From: Bdellovibrionales bacterium
GTDB lineage: Bacteria > Bdellovibrionota > UBA1018 > CAIMNF01
Assembly: GCA_947457605.1 (NCBI GenBank)
Contig: CANGWP010000015.1
Span: forward strand, 1 to 22,841
Direction of reading: 5' to 3'
DNA length: 22,841 nucleotides
A model generated the notes under the pieces. It saw only the letters and a list, made by a program, of their open reading frames with translations. It was not told the origin of the DNA and made no database searches. The stretch's first letter is position 1, and the number at the start of each line of letters is the position of its first letter. A program made the position numbers and the translations under genes. Of the stretch, positions 6,797 through 15,340 are shown piece after piece.

Positions 6797-8347
6797 TTGC
6801 AAAAGCGTTTTCTCATGCAGGTCTCTTCTTTTTTTCTGAACGATCTCACCCCCGAATGGATCACGATCGAATACAGTGCCCGTTTTCAAATTCCGGGGTT
6901 CCAGATCCTGGGGCTTCCGGCCCCCGAGATTCAAGAGGCGCGTGACCGAATCATCTCGGCATTCGAAGCCTCGGGGCTTCCATTTCCGAAAAAAAGAGTC
7001 CTGATCAATCTTGCCCCCGCATCCATCCGAAAATCAGGCACTGGCCATGATCTTGCCATCGCGCTGAAAATCATCTCAGAAACCACTCCTTTTCCCTCCG
7101 ATCGGGTGCTTGCACGGGGTGAGCTTGGCCTTGATGGGTCCATCAGGCCTAGTGGACGCATGGGTGCCTTGATTGAACTCTTGTCCGGACCCGAATGCGA
7201 ATCAGGGAGCATTACCCTCATCTTGGGGCCCCATGACTACTCAGAGTTTGCGCGCCTCCTGCACTGGAGGGCCCGCAATGGATTTTCCAACCCACGCCTC
7301 AGGCGATTGATTCGTGCAAAGAGTCTTGGCGAACTCATTCACCTTCTTGAGAGGGACACCTCCGAGGTCCCGCTCCATTCTCTGGAAGAAGAATGCGAAT
7401 CAAACCCCATTCCGATCCTTCTTCCCCAGAGCCCCCTTCAGGAGCGGGCCTTGAAAATTGCCTGCATCGGCCGTCACCACACCCTCCTTCTTGGCCCAAA
7501 GGGAGTCGGAAAGTCAGCGACACTCGATTGGTTTCAAGCACTCAAGCCGCCTGCCCGCCCGGTCGCTGCCTGGGAGCGGGCCCTTTATCAGGAATCCAGA
7601 AACGAGCCCCCCCGATTTGAACCGCCCACCCGAATGGTTCACTCCAATGTCAGACCCGCGCACCTTCTGGGCTCCTTTCACTCAGGCGTCTTTCGTGCAG
7701 GTGAACTTTCTCTGGCCCACGGAGGAATGCTTTTCGCCGATGAGTTTCCGGAGTGGCCACGGGATTCAAAGGAATGTTTGCGTGAGCCGCTGCAATCCGA
7801 GGTTTTTCAACTCACCTCTGTCCGGGGAACCCTTCAGGCCAAATGCGATCTTCAGTTGATCGGGAGCGGAAATCTTTGTCCCTGCGGAGGACTTCCGCAT
7901 AGGTTTCGGACGAGCAGCCATGAAAAGACTCCGACCTGCCGATGCCCTGAAGGAGAGGTCCGGAAATACCTTTCCCGGCTCTCGGGTCCGATTTTGGATC
8001 GCATTGACCTGTGGGTGATTTTCGCAAATCCGACCGATACCAGGATCCAAGGCCAACTTCCCGCTCGGACTCTTTTTGATGTGAAGGCCCAAGTGGACTC
8101 AGGACGCGCTCTTGCCTTGAACACTCATGGCGTGTTTCCCTCGAGAATTCCCCCGGACAGACTCGAAAAACTGGTTCCCCACTCCTCACGCGTCCATAGA
8201 ATTCTGACCGGGTCCGGAAGTCTTCGGAATCGCCACAAATTGATTCGAATCGCGTGCTCGATTGCGGCACTTGAGAAACGAGAGGCGCCCGTGGAAACCG
8301 ACTTCCTCGAAGCCCGGACCTATCGAATTCAGGAGCATTGGAATTGA
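6797..8347 (+). CDS. ComM-like / YifB-type Mg-chelatase-family AAA+ ATPase
   Basis: A 516-aa protein from TTG 6797, or 510 aa from ATG 6815; neither has a clear ribosome site, so the start is unsettled. The N-terminal ~175 residues are the S5-fold domain of the family (GFQILGLPAPEIQEARDRI, NLAPASIRKSGTGHDL). The ATPase part has Walker A GPKGVGKS (233-240), Walker B MLFADEFPEW (311-320), the cysteine quartet CPC/CRC (361, 363, 381, 383), and SRLSGPILDRIDLW (393-406). ComM is a hexameric branch-migration helicase that extends integration of incoming DNA in natural transformation. This copy is divergent: GKS replaces the usual GKT, the PHH motif after the sensor region is degraded, and NLCPCG replaces NPCPCG. 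It lies beside a comEC gene, which fits a competence role. It ends 12 bp before the convergent lipoprotein gene. Confidence 0.82.
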   Translation: MQKRFLMQVSSFFLNDLTPEWITIEYSARFQIPGFQILGLPAPEIQEARDRIISAFEASGLPFPKKRVLINLAPASIRKSGTGHDLAIALKIISETTPFPSDRVLARGELGLDGSIRPSGRMGALIELLSGPECESGSITLILGPHDYSEFARLLHWRARNGFSNPRLRRLIRAKSLGELIHLLERDTSEVPLHSLEEECESNPIPILLPQSPLQERALKIACIGRHHTLLLGPKGVGKSATLDWFQALKPPARPVAAWERALYQESRNEPPRFEPPTRMVHSNVRPAHLLGSFHSGVFRAGELSLAHGGMLFADEFPEWPRDSKECLREPLQSEVFQLTSVRGTLQAKCDLQLIGSGNLCPCGGLPHRFRTSSHEKTPTCRCPEGEVRKYLSRLSGPILDRIDLWVIFANPTDTRIQGQLPARTLFDVKAQVDSGRALALNTHGVFPSRIPPDRLEKLVPHSSRVHRILTGSGSLRNRHKLIRIACSIAALEKREAPVETDFLEARTYRIQEHWN

Positions 8348-8359
8348 ATCAGAAAACCT

Positions 8360-10993
8360 TTATTGCACGGGTGAGCCGCAGAACCGGTAGTTCGGTGCGA
8401 CTGAGTCCTGAAGCGGCTCAAGATGCCCTCCGGTATTTCCCCCTCCGGTAATCAATGAATCCAATACCCGAGTTCCCGACCTAAACCCGCAGCACGCAGT
8501 GGATGGATACTTGGAGTTCACCTTGCTCTTATCCTTGCTCACCGAGTAGGCACAAGAAAAGGTCTTCGAATTAGCCAAATCTGCCTTGAGCATGTCTTCC
8601 GTATCAGTGGCATTCGCAAGAATCGGGAAATCACGATAATTCTGAAACGGATCAAAGATGACGGTACGATCGCAGGTTGCGGTGGTATCGCTCGATCGAC
8701 TCAAATAGATCCTGCAATTGGCGTTTGCAGCTCCCGAAGGTGTTGTCATGTCGCAAATCTGCGCGGGCAGGGTTCCCCCGCAGGCAACCTGGGAGGAAAA
8801 ACCCGAGTTCACATGGGAGTTGTACCCGCGAACCGGAGGCGCGGTGTTTCCCGCAACCGGAGGATAGGAAACCAGGTTTGCGGCATTGATGATGTCGGGA
8901 TCGGTGGAGCTTGTGGGACTGAAAATCCTGCGCTTCTTATTGATTTCCGCCCAGTATGGATTCTGGCTCGGATAGGCTTCCGCACACCAGGCATAGTTGT
9001 TGTTTGCATCCTTGTAGAAATGGAGGGGTGGCTCTGTGAACTCACTCGAGAGGGGAACACACGCCTTGAAGGATGTATCTTCGAGGTATTGGGGAACCCA
9101 AGGGTCAATCGGCCTCAAGTGGATCTCGTTTTGATAGATCTTTTTTGTGCCGGTGGCATAATCTCCAAGACTGATGTGATCCCCCGCGGGACGAATCGAA
9201 GTGGAGGTAAACAGGCTCAAGGAATGGGCTTGCCCCTGATTGTAATTCACTACCGGGATCGACGCAGAACAAGATGCCTGATTCCGATTTCCGATTCCGC
9301 CGCCCAGTCGGTCATGATTCGGAAAGATCAAACCATCCGGATTTACCGACAAACTCGGGTCCCAGGGATCACCCGGGCTTATGGGGGAAGGCCTGAAAAA
9401 CTTGCTTGTCGCGACATAACGGGGAATTCCGAGACCCTGATAAAGTTTCGGGGTTCCAGTGCCACTGGTAACCCGTTCATAGACGCTGGTCTCAAAAAGG
9501 TTTTGTGCGGGTAAAGGATTGCGGGTTACCACACCCTCATGATCAAACCATGCATAGTTGCAGGGTTTCGGCCCATAAATCATATCCCCCGTGGGGAGGG
9601 CATTCTGGTCCAGTACCAGTCGATCGGCAACATAGACTTCATCCACCGCGGGGAAAGTGGCAGTCTGCTGTTGCCCTGAACCTTGAAGATCGCCGTTCCC
9701 CTGAAACCGGGGAGGAAGAGCTGCCCGATAGCGTCTGAGTCTGACCAAAGGTCTCACATTCCCGTTGCTGTCCGTCATGGTTCCACAAGTTCCATCCACG
9801 TTGGCGGGCTTTGCAAAACCAAGACACTTTGGAAAAATCCCGTTCTCGATGAACAGCGCATCGGAATTCCGGCAAGTATCCGCCGTCGTTGTATTCGGAT
9901 CGTTTGGCTTTAAAAGCACCGATCCTGCCATGATTCCGATGCTCCATTCAGGAGACCACTGGGTTGCGAGCGCAAAAGAGGAGTCAAGCGGCCAATACTT
10001 GTTCTGCTCAGATTGCGGAATGGTGGTAAGCCCGGTCGTGGAATCAGAGGATGCACTTGTTTTTACGGACTCGAGGACTTTGGGACATTCATAATTGCCG
10101 TTGCTGGAATTGATCTGTCCGAGCAAATCAGAGCGCACATAAAGATTTCGATAATAGTTTTGAGCCGAGTATCCGGACCTGGCATTCTCGGGACAAGGAA
10201 GTCCGCTGCAGGCTCCCGCTCCGCTCGAGCCTCCTCCAGTTGCGGTGCAAAAACAAGTCCCCACAGAAGTCCGAACCGGAGCCCCGGTATCGCCACCCCC
10301 ACCGCTTCCACCGCTCCCGTCTGTTGGAGCGCTCGATACTTTTGAAACATTTTGATAGCGATTGAGAATTTCATGGGGGGCTACTTGTTTGGAGTGACAG
10401 GAATAGCGGTGAATGTTTCGGAAAGCATTCAGCGTGTCATCGAGAAAATCCCCGTTCGGATTGGTCACCTCACCCTTGCGGTAATTGATGCCTTTGCAAT
10501 TCAACCCGCTGGCATTGGTCCCCACCGGAATGATCTTGATCGCAAGGACCGAACCAGGAATGATTTCATCCCAGTTCGCTTGCAAGATCAGGCAACTCAC
10601 ACTTCCGCTTTGGACCGTGGTCACAGGAATCCTTCGTGATCGCTCATAAAGAAACTCCCCGTTGGCATTGGTCTGCTTCCACTTCACTTCACATGCACAG
10701 GGATTGGTTCCCAGACCGCAGAATTGGGAGATGGGTTTGAATCCGGGAACATTGGTGTTCAGGGCAAGATTGAGACTCACTTGAGCGCCACCATTGTTTC
10801 CGTTTCCGCCACCACCTGCAGCGACCTCGCTTACGCTGACATTGCTCAGTTGATGGGTGTAATTCACGGAAGAAAAACTGGTTCCGGAAAAAACCGAAGG
10901 ATCGCCCGTGGTGCTTTTTCCACCTCGCTGACTTACGTTCGTGCAGGATGAAACAGAAAGGAGTGTGATTAATCCGAGAATTGCAACACGCAT
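8360..10993 (-). CDS. Large lipoprotein D of a four-lipoprotein cluster, function unknown
   Basis: An 877-aa predicted lipoprotein. The ATG at 10993 follows GGAGGTG by 9 nt and gives a classic signal peptide ending in the lipobox VSSC (lipid Cys17); the open frame further upstream is not needed. The mature protein is cysteine-rich and low in charge, with Gly-rich linkers (around 220-255) and no recognised enzyme motif. It is paralogous to the upstream gene: both have a CxC block near the N-terminus (NPCACEVKWKQ here, GTCSCVYTYTS there) and a later block of the form GFA..P...C...RA..LPPR. Its start overlaps the end of the upstream gene by 25 bp, indicating translational coupling. Probably anchored in the outer membrane. 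I do not recognise the family. Confidence 0.75.
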   Translation of the reverse strand: MRVAILGLITLLSVSSCTNVSQRGGKSTTGDPSVFSGTSFSSVNYTHQLSNVSVSEVAAGGGGNGNNGGAQVSLNLALNTNVPGFKPISQFCGLGTNPCACEVKWKQTNANGEFLYERSRRIPVTTVQSGSVSCLILQANWDEIIPGSVLAIKIIPVGTNASGLNCKGINYRKGEVTNPNGDFLDDTLNAFRNIHRYSCHSKQVAPHEILNRYQNVSKVSSAPTDGSGGSGGGGDTGAPVRTSVGTCFCTATGGGSSGAGACSGLPCPENARSGYSAQNYYRNLYVRSDLLGQINSSNGNYECPKVLESVKTSASSDSTTGLTTIPQSEQNKYWPLDSSFALATQWSPEWSIGIMAGSVLLKPNDPNTTTADTCRNSDALFIENGIFPKCLGFAKPANVDGTCGTMTDSNGNVRPLVRLRRYRAALPPRFQGNGDLQGSGQQQTATFPAVDEVYVADRLVLDQNALPTGDMIYGPKPCNYAWFDHEGVVTRNPLPAQNLFETSVYERVTSGTGTPKLYQGLGIPRYVATSKFFRPSPISPGDPWDPSLSVNPDGLIFPNHDRLGGGIGNRNQASCSASIPVVNYNQGQAHSLSLFTSTSIRPAGDHISLGDYATGTKKIYQNEIHLRPIDPWVPQYLEDTSFKACVPLSSEFTEPPLHFYKDANNNYAWCAEAYPSQNPYWAEINKKRRIFSPTSSTDPDIINAANLVSYPPVAGNTAPPVRGYNSHVNSGFSSQVACGGTLPAQICDMTTPSGAANANCRIYLSRSSDTTATCDRTVIFDPFQNYRDFPILANATDTEDMLKADLANSKTFSCAYSVSKDKSKVNSKYPSTACCGFRSGTRVLDSLITGGGNTGGHLEPLQDSVAPNYRFCGSPVQ

Positions 10994-12918
10994 AGCGGGT
11001 ACACCTCCGGTCCAAGGGGTTGATTGATATTTTTGGTGTTCAGCGCCCAGTTCACCTGTTCCTGGGTACAAGTCGACCGACTTGAATTGTTACAGGCGCC
11101 CTTGGTCCGATAGGTGACGGGACGGTAATTTTTGGCTTCGGTCGAATTCAAATTCTGAAAGTCAGCAATGGTGATGGCAGGATCCGTCACGACAAAAAGA
11201 TGATCCGAATAGAGATCGGGGCTCAGGGGCGCCGTAGCCGTGTTATCCGTGGGATCCACCAAATCCGCTGGAATCGCCTCGGGTCGACTTCCCGCCGGAA
11301 CTTGGAACAAATTGCTCTGTGTTCCGCCCGGAAAAGCCGCAGGGAAAGTGAGAGTGGTCGAAACCGAAGAATAAACGCCCCAGGGGTAATCATTCAAGAA
11401 GTTGAGTTGCTCCGGAATCGCGGAATTGAAGTTGAACGCAAAAAGACTTGCAATGAAAGTATCGTAGTCGGATTTCAGGTAATAGCAGGCAGAGGGATCC
11501 CGTCCACTTCCTCCTCCCTGCGCTGTCATGAGACCGATTCTTGCCGCGAGCGAGATTGAAAGATTTTCATCGCTATTCCCCAAAGTGCGCTCAGAAGTTG
11601 GAGTAAGAGGTGCATTGTAAAAGTAACAGGAATCAAAGAGGTCGCCGGAGGGAGAACTCAAGCACGCAATCGGAAAACTCTGCGTAGCCCTGGTACTGAC
11701 CACCCTTCTTGGCGGCTGCAGATCGGTAGCCCGGAAGTTCCAAAGTTTCACCCACTTCGCATTCGCAGGAATCGGAATGTTGGGGCATCCGCTCCCCCCA
11801 CCCGGCAAAACCACGGGTCTTGCCGCAAACCCCAAGGGACTCAACGTCAGAGTCGCATCCACGGCCTGTCCCGAATAGAAGGCGGAAACATAAGTCTGCG
11901 GAGCAGTTGCGGCGATCACCGGAGTGTTGAATACCCCGTATGGTCTCGGCAAGAGGGAGAAGGAGCTTCTTCGTTTTCCGGTTGCGGTCGAGCCCGAACT
12001 CACCGGGATTTTTCCACTCTCCAGGGTATTCATTGGATAAATCAGTTCTCCATCCCCGATGCAAAATCCCGATGCGCACGGCGCATCCGAGAAGACCATT
12101 GGATTCGCCCACCAGTGAAGGGAATAATCGAGGGTCGGAGTGAGGGTACATTCCCATCCTTGATTCGTTCCGTTTCGCTGAAGTGCAAGGATGCTCTCTC
12201 CCACGTTGCTGGTGAAAAAGTTGAATGGATAAATGATTCGGGGATCCTGCGACTGGATGGGATCGAGGAAAGTCGAATCAAAGGGACTTGGGATGAATTG
12301 AAGCCTGCGGCACTGATACCGGCGAACCGGTTGATAACTGCGCTCATCCGTAAGATCGGCATACACCGGAGAATTTTCAAAACTTCCACCGGCTCCAGGG
12401 GTGATGCTCAGGGAATTCGAATCAAAGGGCCCGCCTCCGGCTCCTGCCTGAGTCTGGATTTTCACACTGAAGGAGCTTGCGCCGGAGGGCACCACATTCG
12501 GACAGCGAAGCATGTTCGATTCCTGATATTGCACCTGCGCTTCGATGATCTGATTTACATTCGACCCGCTCGTGTAGGTATAAACGCAAGAGCAAGTTCC
12601 GTAATTTCCTCCGCAATAATTGTCGAACTCACCATTTTGTCCGAGCATATTGTACATGCTTCCGGCGAAGCTCGGATTCGGATCCGGAATCACGCCCCGC
12701 AGTGAGAAGGCGCCTCCACTTAGGGTGCTTTGATCCGGCAGGAAAACCTCGGCCGCGGGCTTTCGATCCGAAAATTTGATATTCGTGCAGGAAGCAAGAA
12801 ACGCGATTGCGAGAACAAAAAAGAGAGACCCGCCCCTCCGCCCGGATAAACCAAAGGCGTGGAATCGTGTTCCTGTTTTTTGAAGGAGCCCAAAAGCTCC
12901 CTTGATCCCGACCCGCAT
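10969..12918 (-). CDS. Large lipoprotein C of a four-lipoprotein cluster, function unknown
   Basis: A 649-aa predicted lipoprotein from ATG 12918, with GGGGA 7 nt upstream. An alternative ATG at 12954 would add 12 residues. The signal peptide is unusually long: a basic stretch precedes the hydrophobic core SLFFVLAIAF and the lipobox LASC (lipid Cys44). No good start lies closer to the core. The mature part shares with lipoprotein D the CGxxxxxCxC block (CGGNYGTCSC), a following segment with a single Cys and a hydrophobic strand, and the block GFAARPV...GC...WVKLWNFRATDLQPPRRV. It is therefore a diverged duplicate, ~230 residues shorter. No catalytic motif or transmembrane helix is seen beyond the signal. 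It is separated by 173 bp from lipoprotein B and overlaps D by 25 bp. Confidence 0.72.
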   Translation of the reverse strand: MRVGIKGAFGLLQKTGTRFHAFGLSGRRGGSLFFVLAIAFLASCTNIKFSDRKPAAEVFLPDQSTLSGGAFSLRGVIPDPNPSFAGSMYNMLGQNGEFDNYCGGNYGTCSCVYTYTSGSNVNQIIEAQVQYQESNMLRCPNVVPSGASSFSVKIQTQAGAGGGPFDSNSLSITPGAGGSFENSPVYADLTDERSYQPVRRYQCRRLQFIPSPFDSTFLDPIQSQDPRIIYPFNFFTSNVGESILALQRNGTNQGWECTLTPTLDYSLHWWANPMVFSDAPCASGFCIGDGELIYPMNTLESGKIPVSSGSTATGKRRSSFSLLPRPYGVFNTPVIAATAPQTYVSAFYSGQAVDATLTLSPLGFAARPVVLPGGGSGCPNIPIPANAKWVKLWNFRATDLQPPRRVVSTRATQSFPIACLSSPSGDLFDSCYFYNAPLTPTSERTLGNSDENLSISLAARIGLMTAQGGGSGRDPSACYYLKSDYDTFIASLFAFNFNSAIPEQLNFLNDYPWGVYSSVSTTLTFPAAFPGGTQSNLFQVPAGSRPEAIPADLVDPTDNTATAPLSPDLYSDHLFVVTDPAITIADFQNLNSTEAKNYRPVTYRTKGACNNSSRSTCTQEQVNWALNTKNINQPLGPEVYPLCVLQFSD

Positions 12919-13018
12919 CACACTGTCCCCGAAGAGAGGGTTTGCAAGAAACATTCTTGCGGAATCCCTCGATATCCATTCGGTTTTTTCGCGCAGAAAC
13001 TGAAGATTTTGTGGTCAG

Positions 13019-13034
13019 TGTCAGGAACCTGACA
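13019..13034. promoter_or_regulatory. Interrupted palindrome upstream of lipoprotein C, candidate operator
   Basis: TGTCAGG-AA-CCTGACA, a perfect 7-bp inverted repeat with a 2-bp centre, in the 173-bp gap between lipoproteins B and C. The spacing suits a dimeric regulator better than an RNA hairpin, since the loop would be too tight, and no T-run follows. Apart from this palindrome I see nothing else definite in the gap. Confidence 0.35.
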
Positions 13035-13091
13035 GGGCAAACGGGATTCATTGAAGCCCAATAAATGCGGCACGTTGAAATCCTCCCTCTC

Positions 13092-14186
13092 CTAATTCGC
13101 CGGGGGCCGATCCCCCAGGCGATACAAATCAACCTGATAGAGCTGATAGCTGCCCCGGATTCGCTCGATCCGGATTCGATCCACCAGCACGTTTGCCGAG
13201 AGGGGAACAAGAATCGACTCTGTCTTCAAGGAGGGGTACGAGTCCTCGAGAGTGGCAAGCTTTCGAATCAGGATGGGAGGAGCCAAAGAACTTCCAAACT
13301 CTCCCAGATCCCCAACGACTCTCGGCTGTCTTCGATCCAGAAGTTCATCCAGCGCCCTACCCGTCGCGATCAGATCCACCCTCAACTTGGTGCGGTCATC
13401 CTCGGTCATGACATCTGGTGAAACGTAGGGCCACGACGCACCCTCCAAAAATGATTGGTAGGTGACCAAGAGAAGCAAATCCTCATTGGCTCCCATCGAC
13501 TTCCGGTCAAGATCAATGTTCACACCCCCGACATACGCCCGGGAGAGCTCCGGCTCGTTTGAGGATTGCATCGCCCCCTGCCCCTGACACCAGGGATCGC
13601 GAACCCGATAAAAATTGAGCCCCGCGAAATCACTCGGAGTGTCCGGTGTGGGCAGCGGCGTTGGTGTCGCCACCACGGGTCCGGGGGCGGGAAGAGCCCC
13701 ACCGTCTCCCGGATCAAAATCAGCACAGGGAGAAGGAAGGATCAGATCAGTGCGCTTGGAACACGCGTCGGTTTGCACGGTTCCGCTCCCGGTTTCAAGA
13801 AAATAGGTCCGGGTGATGTCGACCGAGACGTTTTTCACAAACGCGGGCCTGTAGGTCGGTTGAAATGCATCATTGGAATTTGAGATCTCAAAGGCCTGTG
13901 GAGCCGGTGGATTGTAGGGAGTCGTAAAGGATGCGGAATAATCCCCACCCGAGGTGTAGAAGGTTTTGGTTATGTCTCCCAAACACTTGAAGCCGGTGGT
14001 TTGATACGTTACGAAATCCTCAAGATTCGTGAAATTGTCCCGATGGAATACAAACCGCGCAGAGGCTTCGGTGGCACCGGGTGCAACCTCCACCGGCGGG
14101 GCCGTTTCATCAAACGAGGCGAGGTCGACCGAGCGACCACAACCGGAAAGAAGCAGAAAAAGCAGGATCCTTTTTGATGCCCCCAT
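13092..14186 (-). CDS. Lipoprotein B of a four-lipoprotein cluster, function unknown
   Basis: A 364-aa predicted lipoprotein: MGASKRILLFLLLSGC with lipobox LSGC (Cys16). The ATG at 14186 lies one base after the stop of the upstream gene, with GAGG 9 nt upstream, so the two are translationally coupled. A Pro/Thr-rich linker (APGPVVATPTPLPTPDTP, around 170-190) divides it into two parts. The C-terminal half aligns by eye with lipoprotein A: FYRVRDPWC here against FYRVSEVDC; a D-x5-G-x2-E(D/N)L-x5-Y pattern; and the ends ILVPLSANVLVDRIRIERIRG against ILIPLASVPKNNVIQLQRVVG, each followed by a short strand with YRL/LRM. The domain ends resemble a beta-sandwich, but no named family is recognised. 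Confidence 0.75.
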   Translation of the reverse strand: MGASKRILLFLLLSGCGRSVDLASFDETAPPVEVAPGATEASARFVFHRDNFTNLEDFVTYQTTGFKCLGDITKTFYTSGGDYSASFTTPYNPPAPQAFEISNSNDAFQPTYRPAFVKNVSVDITRTYFLETGSGTVQTDACSKRTDLILPSPCADFDPGDGGALPAPGPVVATPTPLPTPDTPSDFAGLNFYRVRDPWCQGQGAMQSSNEPELSRAYVGGVNIDLDRKSMGANEDLLLLVTYQSFLEGASWPYVSPDVMTEDDRTKLRVDLIATGRALDELLDRRQPRVVGDLGEFGSSLAPPILIRKLATLEDSYPSLKTESILVPLSANVLVDRIRIERIRGSYQLYQVDLYRLGDRPPAN

Positions 14187-14187
14187 C

Positions 14188-15195
14188 TCACATCCTCAAA
14201 AGAGTCAGGGACTGAAACACCAGCCCCAAACACAAGGGTGAGTTCGCCCCGGCTCCGACTGCGTTCGTATCCGTGCAAAAAGAGGTCACGTAATTTGGAT
14301 TCGTAAAGCCCCGTCCGACCACCCGTTGGAGCTGAATCACATTGTTCTTTGGGACGGATGCAAGGGGGATCAGAATCTGTTTTACCACCGCAGGAGCACT
14401 TCGCCCGGCCGTAGGACCTTCACAATCTCCGGCTCCGCCCGGATAACCGCCACTGCCCTTGCGGCACCAATGCGCGAAGTTCGGCGGGATGAAAATCGAG
14501 AACGGAGTCAGGCTTGCGGAGGAAAGCAGGGTCTGTCCCCAGAAAACCTTCCACAATTGATCGAGGTTCATCTCAGGACTTGCATTCGTTCCATCCGAAT
14601 TCGCCCGAAGTCCGGTCGCCCGATATTCAAGCTGCATCATGAGATTCTCGCGCGTTCCCAAGAATGCGGTATCGCGGTTCAGGATCACCCGCAAAAAAAT
14701 CTGGCTCGAAAGATCCGCAGAGAGGCCATACGGCGGTCCACAATCCACTTCACTCACACGGTAAAAACGATCGACATCGAAGTTTCCGGAAGATCTTCCG
14801 AAGGTCGCGCATTTTGAGCCCGAAGCGGTCGGGACATGGGTGATTCCAAGTTGCACGTCCGTGATCCAGGATGGTTTTTGGATCACAGTGGTGCCATCGA
14901 GATCAAAATACCCCGTGGGTTTTGCGGACACTCCTGGCTGATAAAAACCAGTTCCGGCTCCCGGATACCCTGTGGGAATTGACATCGCGCTCGGTGCAAC
15001 CCCAGGTTCATCAAAACTTCCCAAGCCCCCGGGCGCATCGCTCAAGATCAATTTCACGCCTTTCGTGCCGGAAACAAATTCTTTGCCCGCAGTGGAGAGG
15101 CCAATGGAACCCTCGTCCGTCTGAGTCTGAGACAGACAACCGGGCAACAGGCAAAGAGCCAGGAATGGCAAAATCCGTGAACTTTGGATTCTCAC
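14188..15195 (-). CDS. Lipoprotein A, first gene of a four-lipoprotein cluster, function unknown
   Basis: A 335-aa predicted lipoprotein if started at GTG 15195, which gives the compact signal peptide MRIQSSRILPFLALCLLPGC (lipid Cys20) after GAGGGG, though the spacing of 3 nt is tight. Alternative starts at ATG 15270 or 15309 would add 25-38 polar residues. Mature sequence: an opening strand-rich region, then FYRVSEVDCGPP, SSQIFLRVILNRDTAFLGTRENLMMQLEYRA, and a C-terminal region with two or three Cys pairs. Its similarity to lipoprotein B in order and in motifs shows a gene duplication. A TTGACC/CAAAAT promoter lies upstream (15269-15297). It follows the aminopeptidase gene by 145 bp. The function is unknown; location is probably the outer membrane. 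Confidence 0.7.
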   Translation of the reverse strand: MRIQSSRILPFLALCLLPGCLSQTQTDEGSIGLSTAGKEFVSGTKGVKLILSDAPGGLGSFDEPGVAPSAMSIPTGYPGAGTGFYQPGVSAKPTGYFDLDGTTVIQKPSWITDVQLGITHVPTASGSKCATFGRSSGNFDVDRFYRVSEVDCGPPYGLSADLSSQIFLRVILNRDTAFLGTRENLMMQLEYRATGLRANSDGTNASPEMNLDQLWKVFWGQTLLSSASLTPFSIFIPPNFAHWCRKGSGGYPGGAGDCEGPTAGRSAPAVVKQILIPLASVPKNNVIQLQRVVGRGFTNPNYVTSFCTDTNAVGAGANSPLCLGLVFQSLTLLRM

Positions 15196-15268
15196 ATTCC
15201 CCTCATCGGATTTTTGACAAGGATCTTTACTCCCCGCCGCTTTTCTCCACCAAACCCTCACACTCTTC

Positions 15269-15297
15269 ATTTTGACGCAACGCGCAAGAATGGTCAA
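15269..15297 (-). promoter_or_regulatory. Sigma-70-type promoter for the lipoprotein cluster
   Basis: On the minus strand TTGACC (15297-15292), a 17-bp spacer, and CAAAAT (15274-15269). It lies in the gap between the aminopeptidase stop and the lipoprotein A start, suggesting the lipoprotein genes form their own transcription unit. A start at the ATG at 15270 would be incompatible with it. Confidence 0.4.
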
Positions 15298-15340
15298 ACA
15301 AGGAGGCAACTAGGCTAAATCATTGCGATTCCTGGCCTTT

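Noticed and set aside
12629..13210. A 193-codon minus-strand frame between lipoproteins B and C
   Set aside because: It overlaps both flanking genes in another frame, and has no signal peptide or ribosome site.
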